From: Streptomyces sp. NBC_00775
Lineage (GTDB): Bacteria > Actinomycetota > Actinomycetes > Streptomycetales > Streptomycetaceae
Reading direction: 5' to 3'
DNA: 64,000 bases
Assembly: GCF_036347135.1 (NCBI RefSeq)
Contig: NZ_CP108938.1
Span: 5,146,001-5,210,000 of the forward strand
Part shown: piece after piece, positions 24,434 to 35,219 of the stretch
How the letters are laid out: each line of letters begins with the position of its first letter
Position numbering within the stretch: position 1 is the stretch's first letter
The notes under the pieces: generated by a model
The model's database searches: none
The model's input: the letters and a program-made list of their open reading frames with translations, nothing else
Told to the model about the DNA's origin: nothing
Made by a program: the position numbers and the translations under genes

Positions 24434-24859
24434 TCAGGACGGGCGCAGCCCCTCGTGGGCGATCTCCAGGGTCTCCACCGCCGCTTGCGAACTGGCGGGG
24501 TCGAAGGACGGCCCCTGCCAGCGCACCGGGACGATCCCGAACACCTGCCAGCTGATGATCTTTGTCAGGTCCGGTTTCAGGGCCACGATCTCCCCGTCCT
24601 TGGGCTCCACGCGCTTCAGCGTCTCGTCGAGCCAGCGGGCGATCTTCGCCGTGTCGGCAGTGACCGGCCGGGTGAGCGTGATGTTCGACCAGGTCACGCG
24701 TCCGGGCAGTTGCCAGGTGAAGCCGTTGTTGCCGCCCTCGGCGTAGCTCTCCATCTCCACCTCGGCGCCCATGCCGGAGCAGGTGTGGAAGGCGCCCAGG
24801 TCGTTGCCGCCGATCGCGAGCCGGAAGAACACACTCGTCGCGAAGATGCTGTCCGTCAT
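24434..24859 (-). CDS. Second tail-tube protein (Afp5-type)
   Basis: This 141-residue gp19-like protein (FFRLAIGGNDLGAFHTCSGMGAEVEM) starts behind a short gap from the disordered 1040-residue protein. In eCIS clusters a second tube paralogue next to the LysM gene usually initiates the tube on the hub. It shares the fold but little sequence with the main tube protein at 28.7 kb. Confidence 0.85.
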   Translation of the reverse strand: MTDSIFATSVFFRLAIGGNDLGAFHTCSGMGAEVEMESYAEGGNNGFTWQLPGRVTWSNITLTRPVTADTAKIARWLDETLKRVEPKDGEIVALKPDLTKIISWQVFGIVPVRWQGPSFDPASSQAAVETLEIAHEGLRPS

Positions 24860-24882
24860 TCGTCCGTCATCCGTTCTGGCAC

Positions 24883-27800
24883 TCAGCGGCGTCCGTCGTA
24901 GGGGCGGCCCGTGCGGTCCCGGCCGCGGCGCAGCTCGGTGCGCAGCAGCCGGGCCACCGGGTCGAGCAGGCGGCGCGCCAGGTCGTCCAGGTCGAGGCCG
25001 GGGTCGTCCTGGGGTGTCTCGGTGCGGCGGGCCGCCGCGTTCTTGCCGGAGGCGGAGGAGGTGGCTGTGGGCGTGGGGGCCACGGACGACGACCGCTTCC
25101 GGCCGGGTGCCGGAACCTCCTTGGCCAGTGCGCCTGTTGGCGGCGTGGGGGGCGCGGAGGACGACCGCGGACGGCCGCGTGCGTCGCGCTGCACCGCGAG
25201 TGCCGGCCCGTCGGTCCCGCCGGTCCCGCCGATCCCGCCGGCCGCCGTAACGGTCCTCGGCCGGACCACGGGGACGGCTCCCCCCGGTGCCGAGTCGGCC
25301 GACGGACGGCCCGCGAGCGGCGGCGCCTGCGGGGCGGTCACCGGCAGGGGCCTCGCCGGTACGGCGGCAACCGGGGCGGCCGTCCCCTGGCGGGGCGGCG
25401 AGGGCCGGACGACCGGGACGCGCTGAACGGGGTCCGGGGAGCGGGTCGTTGGTACGCCCGACCCCTCCGGTCCGGGGTACGCGGCTGCTGCCCGCTGGAC
25501 CTGCGGCGTGGCCGGGGCGAGGACGGACGGGCCGGGCGCCGGGCGCGCGGGGGTCCCGGGGCCGCCCGGCGAGGGCGCCGATGTGCCGGACCGGCGCGCG
25601 GGCGCCCCGGCGTGCGGCGTGGAGTCGCTCTGGGGGGCGGCCGGTGCGCCGGGCCAGCGCGCCGCCACCACGGGGCGGCCGCCGGAGCGGGAGACGGCGG
25701 GCTGTGCCACCCCTTCCGGGACACGCGTGTTCAGGGTGAGCCGACGCTCGGCGAGCAGCGAGAGGGTACGGGGGGCCGGCGGGGCGGAGTGCGCTGTGGA
25801 GCGGGTCGCGGTGAGCGGGGACGAGGTGGCCGGGCCGGTGGTCCGGGCACCTGTGGCGCCTGTGGTGCCTTCGGCCATGGCGCGGGCGACGACGAGCGGG
25901 TTCTGGGCGGCGGGGTCTCGGGGCCGTTGCCCGGCGGCGCCCGGCGCGCCGGGGGTCTGGTAGCCCCCGGTGCTGTCGGCCACGGCCCGGGCGACGACGA
26001 CCGGGCCCGGAACGGAGGGGCCCTGAGGCCGGTGCCCGCCGGAGCCGGAACCGGCTCCCGTGCCTTCGGCCGTCGCCCGCGCGCCGACGACCGGGCCCTG
26101 GGCGGCACGGCCCTGGACAGCTGCGTCTCGGGGCCGTTGCCCGACGGCGCCCGGCCCGCCGGGAGTCTGGTCGCCCCCAGTGCCGTCAGCCACGGCCCGG
26201 GCGACGACGACCGGACCCGGAACGGAGGGGCCTTGGGGCTGCTGCCCGCCGGACGTCGCGCCGGGTCGTGGCACGTTCCCGGCCGAGCCTTCCGGGCCTA
26301 CGGCGCCTGCCGGACCGTGGGCCCGGGCGGCTGCGGACGGCGTCACCAGCGGTGTGGCGGGCCCGTTTCCGTGGTCCGCGGGGCCGGGCGACATGGTGCC
26401 CCCGGTGGCGGACAGGTCCGCGAGGCGGCGTTGGACGTCGCCCGTCCCCAGCAGCGGCGCGCCCGGCGTGCGGGGTGCGGCCTCGGTGGGCGTCCGGTCG
26501 CGATCCGGCGTGGGCGGCGCCGGAGCTGCGCCGGACCCCGGGGCCTGAGGTGTCGTAGCACGCTGGATGTCCGGGCGGGAGGCACGGGCACCGGACGCGG
26601 CGGAACCGGGCAACTCGGCGCTCAGCGGCAGCGCGGACAGCGGCGCACCGAGGCCGCCACGCGCGCGTGCCCCGCGGTTGCCGGGGTCGGTGGTCCGGCG
26701 CGGGGCGGCGGGCGCCGTTCCCCTCGTACCGCCGTCGGACGGTCCCGGGGTGCCGCCCCCGCCTTCCGCATGGCGCTGGACGACGGGCAGCGCCGGACCG
26801 GTCGCGGATCCGGCGCCGGGCGCGGGGGCGCCCTGCGGCAACGGTGTTGCCGTGGAGGGCAGTTCACTCAGCGGGGCGCCGAGGGGCCCGCGGCCGGCCT
26901 CGCGCGTGGCGGCGCGCTGCACGGGGCCGGAGGCCGGGCCGGAGGCCGGGCCGGAGGCCGGGCCGGGTGGGTCAGGGGTGGTGGCGCTGTCGGGCACCGG
27001 TGCGGCGGTGGGCCGCAGGGCGGGGACACGGCGCGTCGGTCCGGCGGGGCGCCGGGCGACCGTCAGCGCAGCCCCCACCGGGCGGAGCCGGACGGCCGGT
27101 GGGGACACGTCGGAGCCGGCGGCACGGGATGCCTCCGACTGCCTGGCTCCCCCGGCGGACCGTGGACCCGTCGCGGTGCGTTGGACGGCCGGTCCGGAAG
27201 GCGTACGACCCCCGGAACCGGCCGGCGAACGGGACGGCTCGGCCGGGGCGGGCTGCGTCCTGGCAGCGGGCCGGGCCATGGCCCCGTCAGCAGCCGCGGG
27301 CGGGACCACCGCCACACGTCGTACCAGCAAAGGCGCGGGAGCAGTCGGCGTCACGACCGGGCCGGCGCCCGGCTGCACGGCCCGTTGGACAGCGGGAGGT
27401 GCCGAGGAGAGCACAGCGGGCGAGTCCGCGGACGTAAGGCCACGGGCCGGCGTAGGACCGTCCGAACGGCCCTTCTTCGCCGTGCCGTTGTCGCCGGAAC
27501 GCTCCCCCAGGGGTGCCTGGCCGGATGGCCGCGCCCCCGGACGCGTCCGGCGTGAAACCTGGGTCGTCGGCGCATCCGCCGCGGCACCCTCGCTCTCCCC
27601 CGGCCCGTCCGCCCCCGCCCCCTCCGGGCGCAACGCCCTCAGCAGCAGCGGACCCCCGACGCTACGGGTGGCCTTCGGGGCGGCGGTCGGACGCGTGACG
27701 CCGCTCACCAGGCCGGTCGGGGCGTCGGGCAGCAGGGCGTGGCCGAGGCCGGCGTCGAACGACGGGTTCTGCCAGGAGGCGAGGCCCGCGCGGAAGGCGA

Positions 27801-28005
27801 GGCCGTCGCTGACGCCCAACGGGGCGCGGGAGACGGTGAGTTCCGGCGCGGTGGTGCGGCGCCAGCCGCCGTCCCAGTCACCGGGCACGGCGGGACCCGA
27901 GTCGTCGCGCGCGGCCGGGCCCGAAGTGCCGGGCGTGCCCGGCGACTCGGGTCCCGCGAGGTCCGGCGCGGCGGCCCGGCGGCGCAGCCTGTCCCGCCAT
28001 GCCAT
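24883..28005 (-). CDS. Very long Pro/Ala/Gly-rich disordered eCIS protein with VQR motifs
   Basis: This 1040-residue protein has a short ordered N-terminus (MAWRDRLRRRAAAPDLAG, then SDGLAFRAGLASWQNPSFDAGLG) and a short helical C-terminus (DLDDLARRLLDPVARLLRTEL). Between them lie about 900 residues of low-complexity Pro/Ala/Gly/Arg sequence. I count eight VQR and one IQR motif in it, plus internal repeats such as VVVARAVADGTGG and GAPLSELPSTATPL/GAPLSALPLSAELP. VQR also occurs twice in the DUF4157 nuclease protein. No family is recognised. Its position between two tube genes is where other systems place tube or tape-measure components, so a length-setting or cargo-holding role is possible; this is inference. 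The codon bias supports real coding despite the open opposite frames. Confidence 0.75.
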   Translation of the reverse strand: MAWRDRLRRRAAAPDLAGPESPGTPGTSGPAARDDSGPAVPGDWDGGWRRTTAPELTVSRAPLGVSDGLAFRAGLASWQNPSFDAGLGHALLPDAPTGLVSGVTRPTAAPKATRSVGGPLLLRALRPEGAGADGPGESEGAAADAPTTQVSRRTRPGARPSGQAPLGERSGDNGTAKKGRSDGPTPARGLTSADSPAVLSSAPPAVQRAVQPGAGPVVTPTAPAPLLVRRVAVVPPAAADGAMARPAARTQPAPAEPSRSPAGSGGRTPSGPAVQRTATGPRSAGGARQSEASRAAGSDVSPPAVRLRPVGAALTVARRPAGPTRRVPALRPTAAPVPDSATTPDPPGPASGPASGPASGPVQRAATREAGRGPLGAPLSELPSTATPLPQGAPAPGAGSATGPALPVVQRHAEGGGGTPGPSDGGTRGTAPAAPRRTTDPGNRGARARGGLGAPLSALPLSAELPGSAASGARASRPDIQRATTPQAPGSGAAPAPPTPDRDRTPTEAAPRTPGAPLLGTGDVQRRLADLSATGGTMSPGPADHGNGPATPLVTPSAAARAHGPAGAVGPEGSAGNVPRPGATSGGQQPQGPSVPGPVVVARAVADGTGGDQTPGGPGAVGQRPRDAAVQGRAAQGPVVGARATAEGTGAGSGSGGHRPQGPSVPGPVVVARAVADSTGGYQTPGAPGAAGQRPRDPAAQNPLVVARAMAEGTTGATGARTTGPATSSPLTATRSTAHSAPPAPRTLSLLAERRLTLNTRVPEGVAQPAVSRSGGRPVVAARWPGAPAAPQSDSTPHAGAPARRSGTSAPSPGGPGTPARPAPGPSVLAPATPQVQRAAAAYPGPEGSGVPTTRSPDPVQRVPVVRPSPPRQGTAAPVAAVPARPLPVTAPQAPPLAGRPSADSAPGGAVPVVRPRTVTAAGGIGGTGGTDGPALAVQRDARGRPRSSSAPPTPPTGALAKEVPAPGRKRSSSVAPTPTATSSASGKNAAARRTETPQDDPGLDLDDLARRLLDPVARLLRTELRRGRDRTGRPYDGRR

Positions 28006-28009
28006 GTGC

Positions 28010-28168
28010 TCAACCGCCTTCGTTCACACGGGTGTTGATACGAGCGATCTCCGCCACCCACTGCCGGCGCTCGTCGTGGGTCAGGTCGAGGATCTCCTCG
28101 CGCTGCCAGTGGAAGTGGTAGGCGATGTACGCGATCTCCTCCCGGAGCCGGGGAAGGGCGTACGTCAC
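28010..28168 (-). CDS. Small conserved eCIS protein (DUF6760-like)
   Basis: This 52-residue protein starts at a GTG that overlaps the previous stop (GTGA). LREEIAYIAYHFHWQREEILDLTHDERRQWV is a compact helical peptide with HFHW, as in the small proteins seen in other contractile clusters. Similar short proteins follow tail-assembly chaperone genes in phages. Function unknown. Confidence 0.75.
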   Translation of the reverse strand: MTYALPRLREEIAYIAYHFHWQREEILDLTHDERRQWVAEIARINTRVNEGG

Positions 28169-28659
28169 GATTCCCCCAGGCGCCCACCCGAGAGGTCGAC
28201 CTCGAAGCCGCCCTCGCAATGCGGGCAGGTCACCGCCGCGCGGGTGTGGCCCTCGCTGTTGACCCGGCGGTAGAAGTCCTGGAGGAAGGCGACGTCGGTG
28301 GCGTACATCCGCTCCACGATCCCGGCGTGCACATCGCTGATCGAGCCGATCCGGGTGATCACCTGGCTCAGCAGCACCACGCTCAGGTACGCCGGGTTCT
28401 CCTTGACCCGCAGGTCGATCTGGGGCCGCAGTTCGTCACGGGCCGTGGCCAGGCGCATCGAGCCGTGGCGGTGCACCGTGCCCGCCTCGTCGACGTACCC
28501 GCGCGGCAGCTCGAACTCGAACTCGGTGCGCAGCCCGTGGTCCTCGCGGCGCGGCGGGGCGGCGGCGGGAGGTGCCGCCGCCTGCTCCGACGCCTGGGCG
28601 GGCTCCGTCGCCTGGAGGATCTCCTCCAGGTTGCCCGCCGTCACCGTACGACGCCTCAT
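28165..28659 (-). CDS. eCIS tail-assembly/baseplate-associated protein with C-terminal CPHC motif
   Basis: This 164-residue protein begins at an ATG overlapping the tube stop (ATGA). After an Ala/Pro-rich stretch comes FEFELPRGYVDEAGTVHRHG, then RVKENPAYLSVVLLSQVITRIG and ATDVAFLQDFYRRVN. This is the layout of the conserved protein that follows the tube gene in many eCIS and related phage clusters. CPHC near the end suggests half of a metal-binding pair. Its role is probably assembly rather than structure; I do not recognise a precise homologue. Confidence 0.75.
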   Translation of the reverse strand: MRRRTVTAGNLEEILQATEPAQASEQAAAPPAAAPPRREDHGLRTEFEFELPRGYVDEAGTVHRHGSMRLATARDELRPQIDLRVKENPAYLSVVLLSQVITRIGSISDVHAGIVERMYATDVAFLQDFYRRVNSEGHTRAAVTCPHCEGGFEVDLSGGRLGES

Positions 28660-29096
28660 TCGACGATGATCTCCTCGAACACGATCGTGACCGACTCGGT
28701 GGCCGGAGACGACTCGCCCGCCTTCAGGGACGGGCCCTCCCACTTGGAGGCCCAGCCCTGCATCAGCTGGATACGGCGGACCGTGTTGCCCTCGGTGTCC
28801 TTGATCTCGATGGTGAGGTTCTGCCGCGCGGAGTTCACGGCGCCGTTGTTCAGGGTCTCCTTGATCCACTTGGTGAACTCGCTGCTCTGGTCGAGTCCCC
28901 GGGTGATCGTGATCTCACCTGCCTGCCGGGCGCCGGGCTGCTTGCGGATGATCTGCTTGCCCTCCGCGCTGACCTGCTTGACCTCGACGACCTCCTCCTC
29001 GACGGTCAGTCCGCTGATCTCCTGGATCGACTCGACCAGGTAGCCGCCGAGCTGCACGCCGAAGACGTGGGTGGAAAGAGCATCGCCCGTTGCCAT
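28656..29096 (-). CDS. Main inner-tube protein (Afp1-type)
   Basis: This 146-residue tube protein has the gp19 fold pattern (FGVQLGGYLVESIQEISGLTVEEEVVEV, then ITRGLDQSSEFTKWIKETLN). It stacks as hexamers inside the sheath. It follows the sheath gene by 57 bases and is translationally coupled to the next gene. Its length is normal for the family. Confidence 0.92.
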   Translation of the reverse strand: MATGDALSTHVFGVQLGGYLVESIQEISGLTVEEEVVEVKQVSAEGKQIIRKQPGARQAGEITITRGLDQSSEFTKWIKETLNNGAVNSARQNLTIEIKDTEGNTVRRIQLMQGWASKWEGPSLKAGESSPATESVTIVFEEIIVE

Positions 29097-29153
29097 GACT
29101 GTCTGTCACCTTTCCTTACGGGTCTTTTTCTCTGCTTCTCTACTGACCCGTTC

Positions 29154-30710
<1,557 letters not shown>

Positions 30711-30956
30711 GCTTGCTCCTTCGCGTCCTTACGGGTCACCTGTGTCCAGGCCGAGTCTTCGTGGGGGTCCGCCGGGGCGCCAGGGACCCGCGGACCTGGT
30801 CGGGGGCAAGAACGCTGCCTTTCCAGACTCCCCGCGCTGACCGTCCGGGCGTCGCCCACCTCTGCCCTCGCGCTGCCCGCGCGGACCTGGACGCCCCGTT
30901 CGCCCGCGCGGTCCACTGGAGGCCGCAGCGCAGGTGTGCCGACGAGGAGGCAGCAG
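30711..30956. promoter_or_regulatory. Divergent promoter region of sheath operon and nuclease gene
   Basis: This 246-base gap must hold the leftward promoter for the structural operon and a rightward one for the DUF4157 gene. No clear -10/-35 or palindrome stands out. GAGGAGG (30943-30949) is the ribosome site of the rightward gene. Confidence 0.5.
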
Positions 30957-32663
30957 ATGCAGACATCCAGGTCGCACGCCGAGCAGGCCTCGCAGGCCGG
31001 GACCCGGAAGTCGGGGCGCGGCCCGGCCGCCGCCCGCCGGGAGACGTCCGAAGGCGGCGCCGCCGTACCGCCTCCGCTCACCGCCGACGCGCTCCGCGCG
31101 GCGCAGCGCGGCGCGGGCAACGCCGCGGTGACCGGCATGATCGCCCGCCGCGCCCGCACCACGCCCGCCCCGGAGCAGCCGGACCACGGTGTGGACCGGG
31201 TCCTGGGCTCCGCCGGCAAACCCCTCGCCACTCCGGTACGCCAGGACATGGAGGCCCGGTTCGGAACCGACTTCTCCGATGTACGACTGCACACCGGAGC
31301 CTCCGCCGCCCGCTCGGCCCGCGCCATCGGGGCCCGCGCCTACACCTCCGGCAGCCATGTCGTCCTCGGCGTCGGCGGCGGCGACAAGCACACCCTCGCC
31401 CACGAACTCACCCACGTCGTCCAGCAGCGCAACGGTCCGGTGTCGGGCACCGACCACGGCAACGGGCTCAAGGTCTCCGACCCGTCGGACACGTTCGAAC
31501 GAGCCGCCGAGGCCAACGCGCACAAGGTGATGTCCGGGCCGGCCCCGGACGTGCAGCGCCTGCCGGAGGCCGGGCCGGACGGGACGGCGGAAGCAGCGGC
31601 GGACACGGTCCAGCGGGCCAGCAGCACCGTGCTGGAGAACGCGGTCGTGACGCACTACCAACCCACCAAGGCCGGCACCCAGAACGCACAGAACCTCACC
31701 ATCCGGCGTCCCAGCAGGGTGACCGGCCCCGTCAACCCGACGGGCACGGCCGGCCGGGCGGCGGCGCCGAACCCGATCGCGGTCAAGGAACTCCACACGG
31801 CCTACAAGAACCAGGTCGGCAAGCGTGGGGCGCCCAGCGAGGCGGACGTGTGGAAGGACCTGTTCGGCGGGGCGGGCTACGACCGCGGCCATGTCATGGG
31901 TCTGGAGGTGGGCGGGAGCGACGTCAAGGAGAACATCGTCCCCCAGTGGTCCCTGAACCAGGGCACCGGCATGTGGCGCCGGATCGAGACGGCGTTGGTG
32001 GGGGTGGGCACGGGCAACCTCCGCTTCGAGGTGAACTACGCGACGGCACAGGGCAATCACCGCCACGTGATGGTCCCGGTCGGCATCGACATCTACCTCG
32101 ACAACGCCTCCTACGACGTGTGGGAGAACGAGCCGGACGTCAACGACCTGATGAGGGCGGGAAAGGACCCGAGCGACCTGGCGGAGTACTACACGCAGGC
32201 GAAGGAAGCACTGAACGGCCAGACGACGCGGACCGAGGCCCAGATGCAGGACTTCGCCGTGGCGGCGCTGTCCGAGGACAAGGCCACCTTCCTCGCCTAC
32301 CGGGACTACGAGGCGGCGAGCGCCCAGGGCCAGAACCCCGGTGCCAGTACCGCCGGCACCCACTTGCAGGGCATGACCAAGTCCACCTTCCCCAAGGACC
32401 GCCGGGACAAGCTCATCAAGTCGTACGTCGACGCGGGCTGGGTGACCAAGACCGGCACCGGTCCCAGCGCGACCTACACCCTGCACGACGCTCCGGCTCC
32501 GGCGCCCGAGCCCGACAGCGACGTCAGCTCCAGCGGCGAGTCCGACGTCGAGATGTCCGACGGTTCCCAGATGTCGGCGCCGGGACAGCCGTTCGCCAGC
32601 ATCCAGTTCGGCTCGCAGAGCAGCTCCGACTCGGACTTCGACGACCGGATGTCCGACTCCTGA
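30957..32663 (+). CDS. DUF4157 eCIS core protein with C-terminal DRGH nuclease domain (predicted cargo toxin)
   Basis: The 568-residue protein starts behind GAGGAGG. Its N-terminus carries LRAAQRGAGNAAVTGMI, the leader-like motif also seen at 15.7 kb. Residues 75-200 are a DUF4157 domain with H149-E-L-T-H153 and FGTDFSDVRLHTG. Two VQR motifs follow. Residues 240-400 resemble a DNA/RNA non-specific nuclease: Y-D309-R-G-H312 and N326 with PQW match the ββα-metal catalytic set. The C-terminus is acidic and Ser-rich. It is transcribed away from the sheath operon. No signal peptide or immunity gene is evident nearby. Cargo status is inferred from context and DUF4157. Confidence 0.75.
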   Translation: MQTSRSHAEQASQAGTRKSGRGPAAARRETSEGGAAVPPPLTADALRAAQRGAGNAAVTGMIARRARTTPAPEQPDHGVDRVLGSAGKPLATPVRQDMEARFGTDFSDVRLHTGASAARSARAIGARAYTSGSHVVLGVGGGDKHTLAHELTHVVQQRNGPVSGTDHGNGLKVSDPSDTFERAAEANAHKVMSGPAPDVQRLPEAGPDGTAEAAADTVQRASSTVLENAVVTHYQPTKAGTQNAQNLTIRRPSRVTGPVNPTGTAGRAAAPNPIAVKELHTAYKNQVGKRGAPSEADVWKDLFGGAGYDRGHVMGLEVGGSDVKENIVPQWSLNQGTGMWRRIETALVGVGTGNLRFEVNYATAQGNHRHVMVPVGIDIYLDNASYDVWENEPDVNDLMRAGKDPSDLAEYYTQAKEALNGQTTRTEAQMQDFAVAALSEDKATFLAYRDYEAASAQGQNPGASTAGTHLQGMTKSTFPKDRRDKLIKSYVDAGWVTKTGTGPSATYTLHDAPAPAPEPDSDVSSSGESDVEMSDGSQMSAPGQPFASIQFGSQSSSDSDFDDRMSDS

Positions 32664-32672
32664 GCATCACCC

Positions 32673-34781
32673 TCAGGCGTCGTTGGCCGCCGCCAGGTGC
32701 GGGCCGAACTCGCCCTCCAGGACCAGCCGTCCGAGCTTGCGGTACTCCTGTGCGACCGCCGTCACCACCTGCCGCATGGTGAGCGGCTCGCCGGACTCCG
32801 CCGCGAGGTAGGCCGCAGTCACCGCGCAGGCGCGGATGGAGCCGCCGGCGAGTTCGAAGCGGTCCGCGCAGAAGGCGAGGTCCAAGTCGTCGGCCCGGGG
32901 CAGCCGCTCGCCCAGGCAGCGTTCCCACAGGGCGAGGCGCTGGCCGGAGTCGGGCACCGGGAAGTCCGCCACCACGTCGAGGCGGCGGGTGAACGCCTCG
33001 TCCAGGTTGGCCCGCAGGTTGGTGGTCAGCACCGCGATGCCGTCGAACGACTCCATGCGCTGGAGCAGGTACGCCGACTCGATGTTGGCGTGCCGGTCGT
33101 GCGCGTCCTTCACCTCCGAGCGCTTGCCGAAGATCGCGTCGGCCTCGTCGAAGAGCAGCACCGCGTTGACCGCCGACGCCTCGGTGAAGATCCGCTCCAG
33201 GTTCTTCTCGGTCTCCCCGACGTACTTGTCCACAACTGTGGACAGGTCCACCACGTACAGGTCCATGCCCAGGTCCGCCGCGACGACCTCGGCGGACATG
33301 GTCTTGCCGGTGCCCGACTCGCCGGCGAACAGCGCGATGACGCCGCGCCCCCGGCCGCCGCCGGGCCGCATCCCCCACTCCCCGAGCACCTGCTCGCGGT
33401 GGCGGGCCCGCAGCGCGAGTTCGCGCAGCCGCCGGTGGGTGGTCGGCGGCAGCACCAGGTCGTCCCAGCCGACGCCCGGCTCCACCCGGCGGGCGAGCCG
33501 GTCGAGCCCCGCGCCGTTCTGGGCACGTACGGCGGTGCGCAGGTCGTCGGCGCGGACCGGGCGGCCCGCGAGGGCGGCCGTACGCGTCGCCACGTCGGCG
33601 GCGCGGCGCAACTGCCCGGAATCCAGGCGGTGCGCGGCGACGGACTGGGCGAGCTCGTCGGCGTCGCCGGTGCCAGTCGCTGAGCCGCCACCGACGTCAC
33701 CGGCGGCCCGGTCCAGGGCGTGCCGCCACCGCTCGGCCTGCCGCTCGGGAGAAGGCGCCGGCACGTTCAGGACGACGGGGGTGTCGGCCGCCCACAGCGG
33801 GTCCCAGGTGCCGGTGCCGTGCGTGAACAGGGGAATCCCGCGCAGCGCCGCGCACAACGCCCCCAGCGTCCGGGCTCGTTCGCCCGGTTCCGCGGGCAGC
33901 GACTCCAGCGGGCCGACAACGACCCCGGCACCGGTCAGACGGGCTTCGAGGGCGGCTGTCCGGGCGAGCTCCGGTACGTCGCCGGGGCGCCGGGCGAGGG
34001 CCACCGCGTCGAGGACGAGCGGGCGCAGCCCGGCCGCGTGCAGGGCAGCGGTGGCCAGCCCCTCGGCGTCGCCGCCCCGGCTGCGCAGATGGACGAGGCC
34101 TGTGCCGGTCCCGGCCGCGGCCGCCGTCCGGTGGACCTCCGCCGCCTCGGCGGTCGGGTCCTCGCGGGCCTCGCCGAGCACCCCGGCGAGCCGGGCGTCG
34201 GGTCGCGCGCTGCCCAGCAGGTGCGCGGTGACCCGGTCGGGGACCGCCAACACCCGGGACAGCGGCGGCCGTTCCGGCTCGGTGACCTCCACCAGACCGC
34301 CCTCGACGAGCGGCGCCCCGGGGGCGAGCCGGAACCGGGCGGCTGCCGCGCCGGCGAGCCCGCACAGCTCCAGGGCGAGCCCGACCGTGGGCCGACGGCG
34401 CGTCAGGTCGTCGTTGAGATAGCCGTAGAGCCGCTCGAACCGGGCGTCCAGGTCGGGCGCCATCGCGACCAGCAGCAGGTCCAGATCCAGCGGGGACAGC
34501 CCGAACCGCCGGGCGAGGCCGTCGAGAACGGACCCGGCCGGCGGTCGCCACGGCTCCTGGGCGGGTACGTCGAGACCACCCGGCTCGTCCAGGATGTGAG
34601 CCACCGCCTCGGGGCTGAGGTACTGCCCCCGATACGGGTCGTCAGGATCGGGATCGCCGGCACGACGGACAGCCACGGCGTGCCGCACCCGCTCCTCGAC
34701 GAGACGAAGCCGCGCCCACAGGTGTTCTGGGTCGGGGGAAACGGCGTCGGCGGTCGCGACCGCTTCGACGGTGTGCGTCAC
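32673..34781 (-). CDS. AAA+ ATPase of the eCIS cluster (Afp15-type)
   Basis: The 702-residue protein has a helical N-terminal half, a degenerate first ATPase-like region (about 195-335) and a canonical AAA+ domain. The domain carries Walker A GESGTGKT (about 480), Walker B LLFDEADAIFG (about 540) and Arg-finger TNLRANLDEAFTRRLD. ATPases of this kind are constant in eCIS clusters and are needed for assembly or loading rather than contraction. It converges on the nuclease gene with 9 bases between the stops. Confidence 0.9.
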   Translation of the reverse strand: MTHTVEAVATADAVSPDPEHLWARLRLVEERVRHAVAVRRAGDPDPDDPYRGQYLSPEAVAHILDEPGGLDVPAQEPWRPPAGSVLDGLARRFGLSPLDLDLLLVAMAPDLDARFERLYGYLNDDLTRRRPTVGLALELCGLAGAAAARFRLAPGAPLVEGGLVEVTEPERPPLSRVLAVPDRVTAHLLGSARPDARLAGVLGEAREDPTAEAAEVHRTAAAAGTGTGLVHLRSRGGDAEGLATAALHAAGLRPLVLDAVALARRPGDVPELARTAALEARLTGAGVVVGPLESLPAEPGERARTLGALCAALRGIPLFTHGTGTWDPLWAADTPVVLNVPAPSPERQAERWRHALDRAAGDVGGGSATGTGDADELAQSVAAHRLDSGQLRRAADVATRTAALAGRPVRADDLRTAVRAQNGAGLDRLARRVEPGVGWDDLVLPPTTHRRLRELALRARHREQVLGEWGMRPGGGRGRGVIALFAGESGTGKTMSAEVVAADLGMDLYVVDLSTVVDKYVGETEKNLERIFTEASAVNAVLLFDEADAIFGKRSEVKDAHDRHANIESAYLLQRMESFDGIAVLTTNLRANLDEAFTRRLDVVADFPVPDSGQRLALWERCLGERLPRADDLDLAFCADRFELAGGSIRACAVTAAYLAAESGEPLTMRQVVTAVAQEYRKLGRLVLEGEFGPHLAAANDA

Positions 34782-35219
34782 GGCTGGTGATCCCTTTGGT
34801 GGAGGCGCTTGGACGGCCGTGGCAAAGTCCGGTGCGCTGAGCGCTCCGCTCGAAGTGCCGCGATGTGCCGTCGTTGCGCTGCGGGTCCGTCGTGGCTGGT
34901 CGCGCCCCGCGGCGGAGCCGCATATCGATACAGCCCCGCGCCCCTGTCAGGGCACGCTGAGCGGGTCCGGCGAAGTCCGGGACGGTTCGGCAGCGCCCCA
35001 AAGGGGCGCGGGGAACGGCGCGACCAGCCCCCACCGGCCCGCGGGTTCACGACCGCTGCCGGTTCGGCGATACGCGTCACGGCTGGTGGCCCCCTCGATG
35101 GAGGCACCTAGACGGCCGTGGCAAAGCCCGGTGCGCCACAGCGCCCCCAAAGGGGCGCGGGGAACGGCGCGACCAGCCCCCACCGACCCGCAGACGAATC
35201 ACCACGCTTCCAGCGGAGC
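34782..35219. repeat. Repeat-rich intergenic region
   Basis: This 438-base gap contains two imperfect copies, about 297 bases apart, of a segment beginning TCACGGCTGGTG and ending GCAAAGYCCGGTGCG (34779-34840 and 35076-35137). It also holds three copies of the dispersed element with core AGGGGCGCGGGG and GCGCGACCAGCC: 34893-34945 (inverted), 34991-35042 and 35137-35194. No ORF here has support. Confidence 0.75.

Noticed and set aside
21122..24901. A 1259-codon open frame on the + strand across the spike and LysM genes
   Set aside because: It is antisense to VgrG, LysM, PAAR and tube genes, which have clear motifs and coupled starts. Long antisense frames are common in GC-rich DNA.
25612..27555. 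Long + strand frames opposite the disordered 1040-residue protein
   Set aside because: Both strands are open because of extreme composition. The - strand frame has ordered ends, operon spacing and position within the structural operon.
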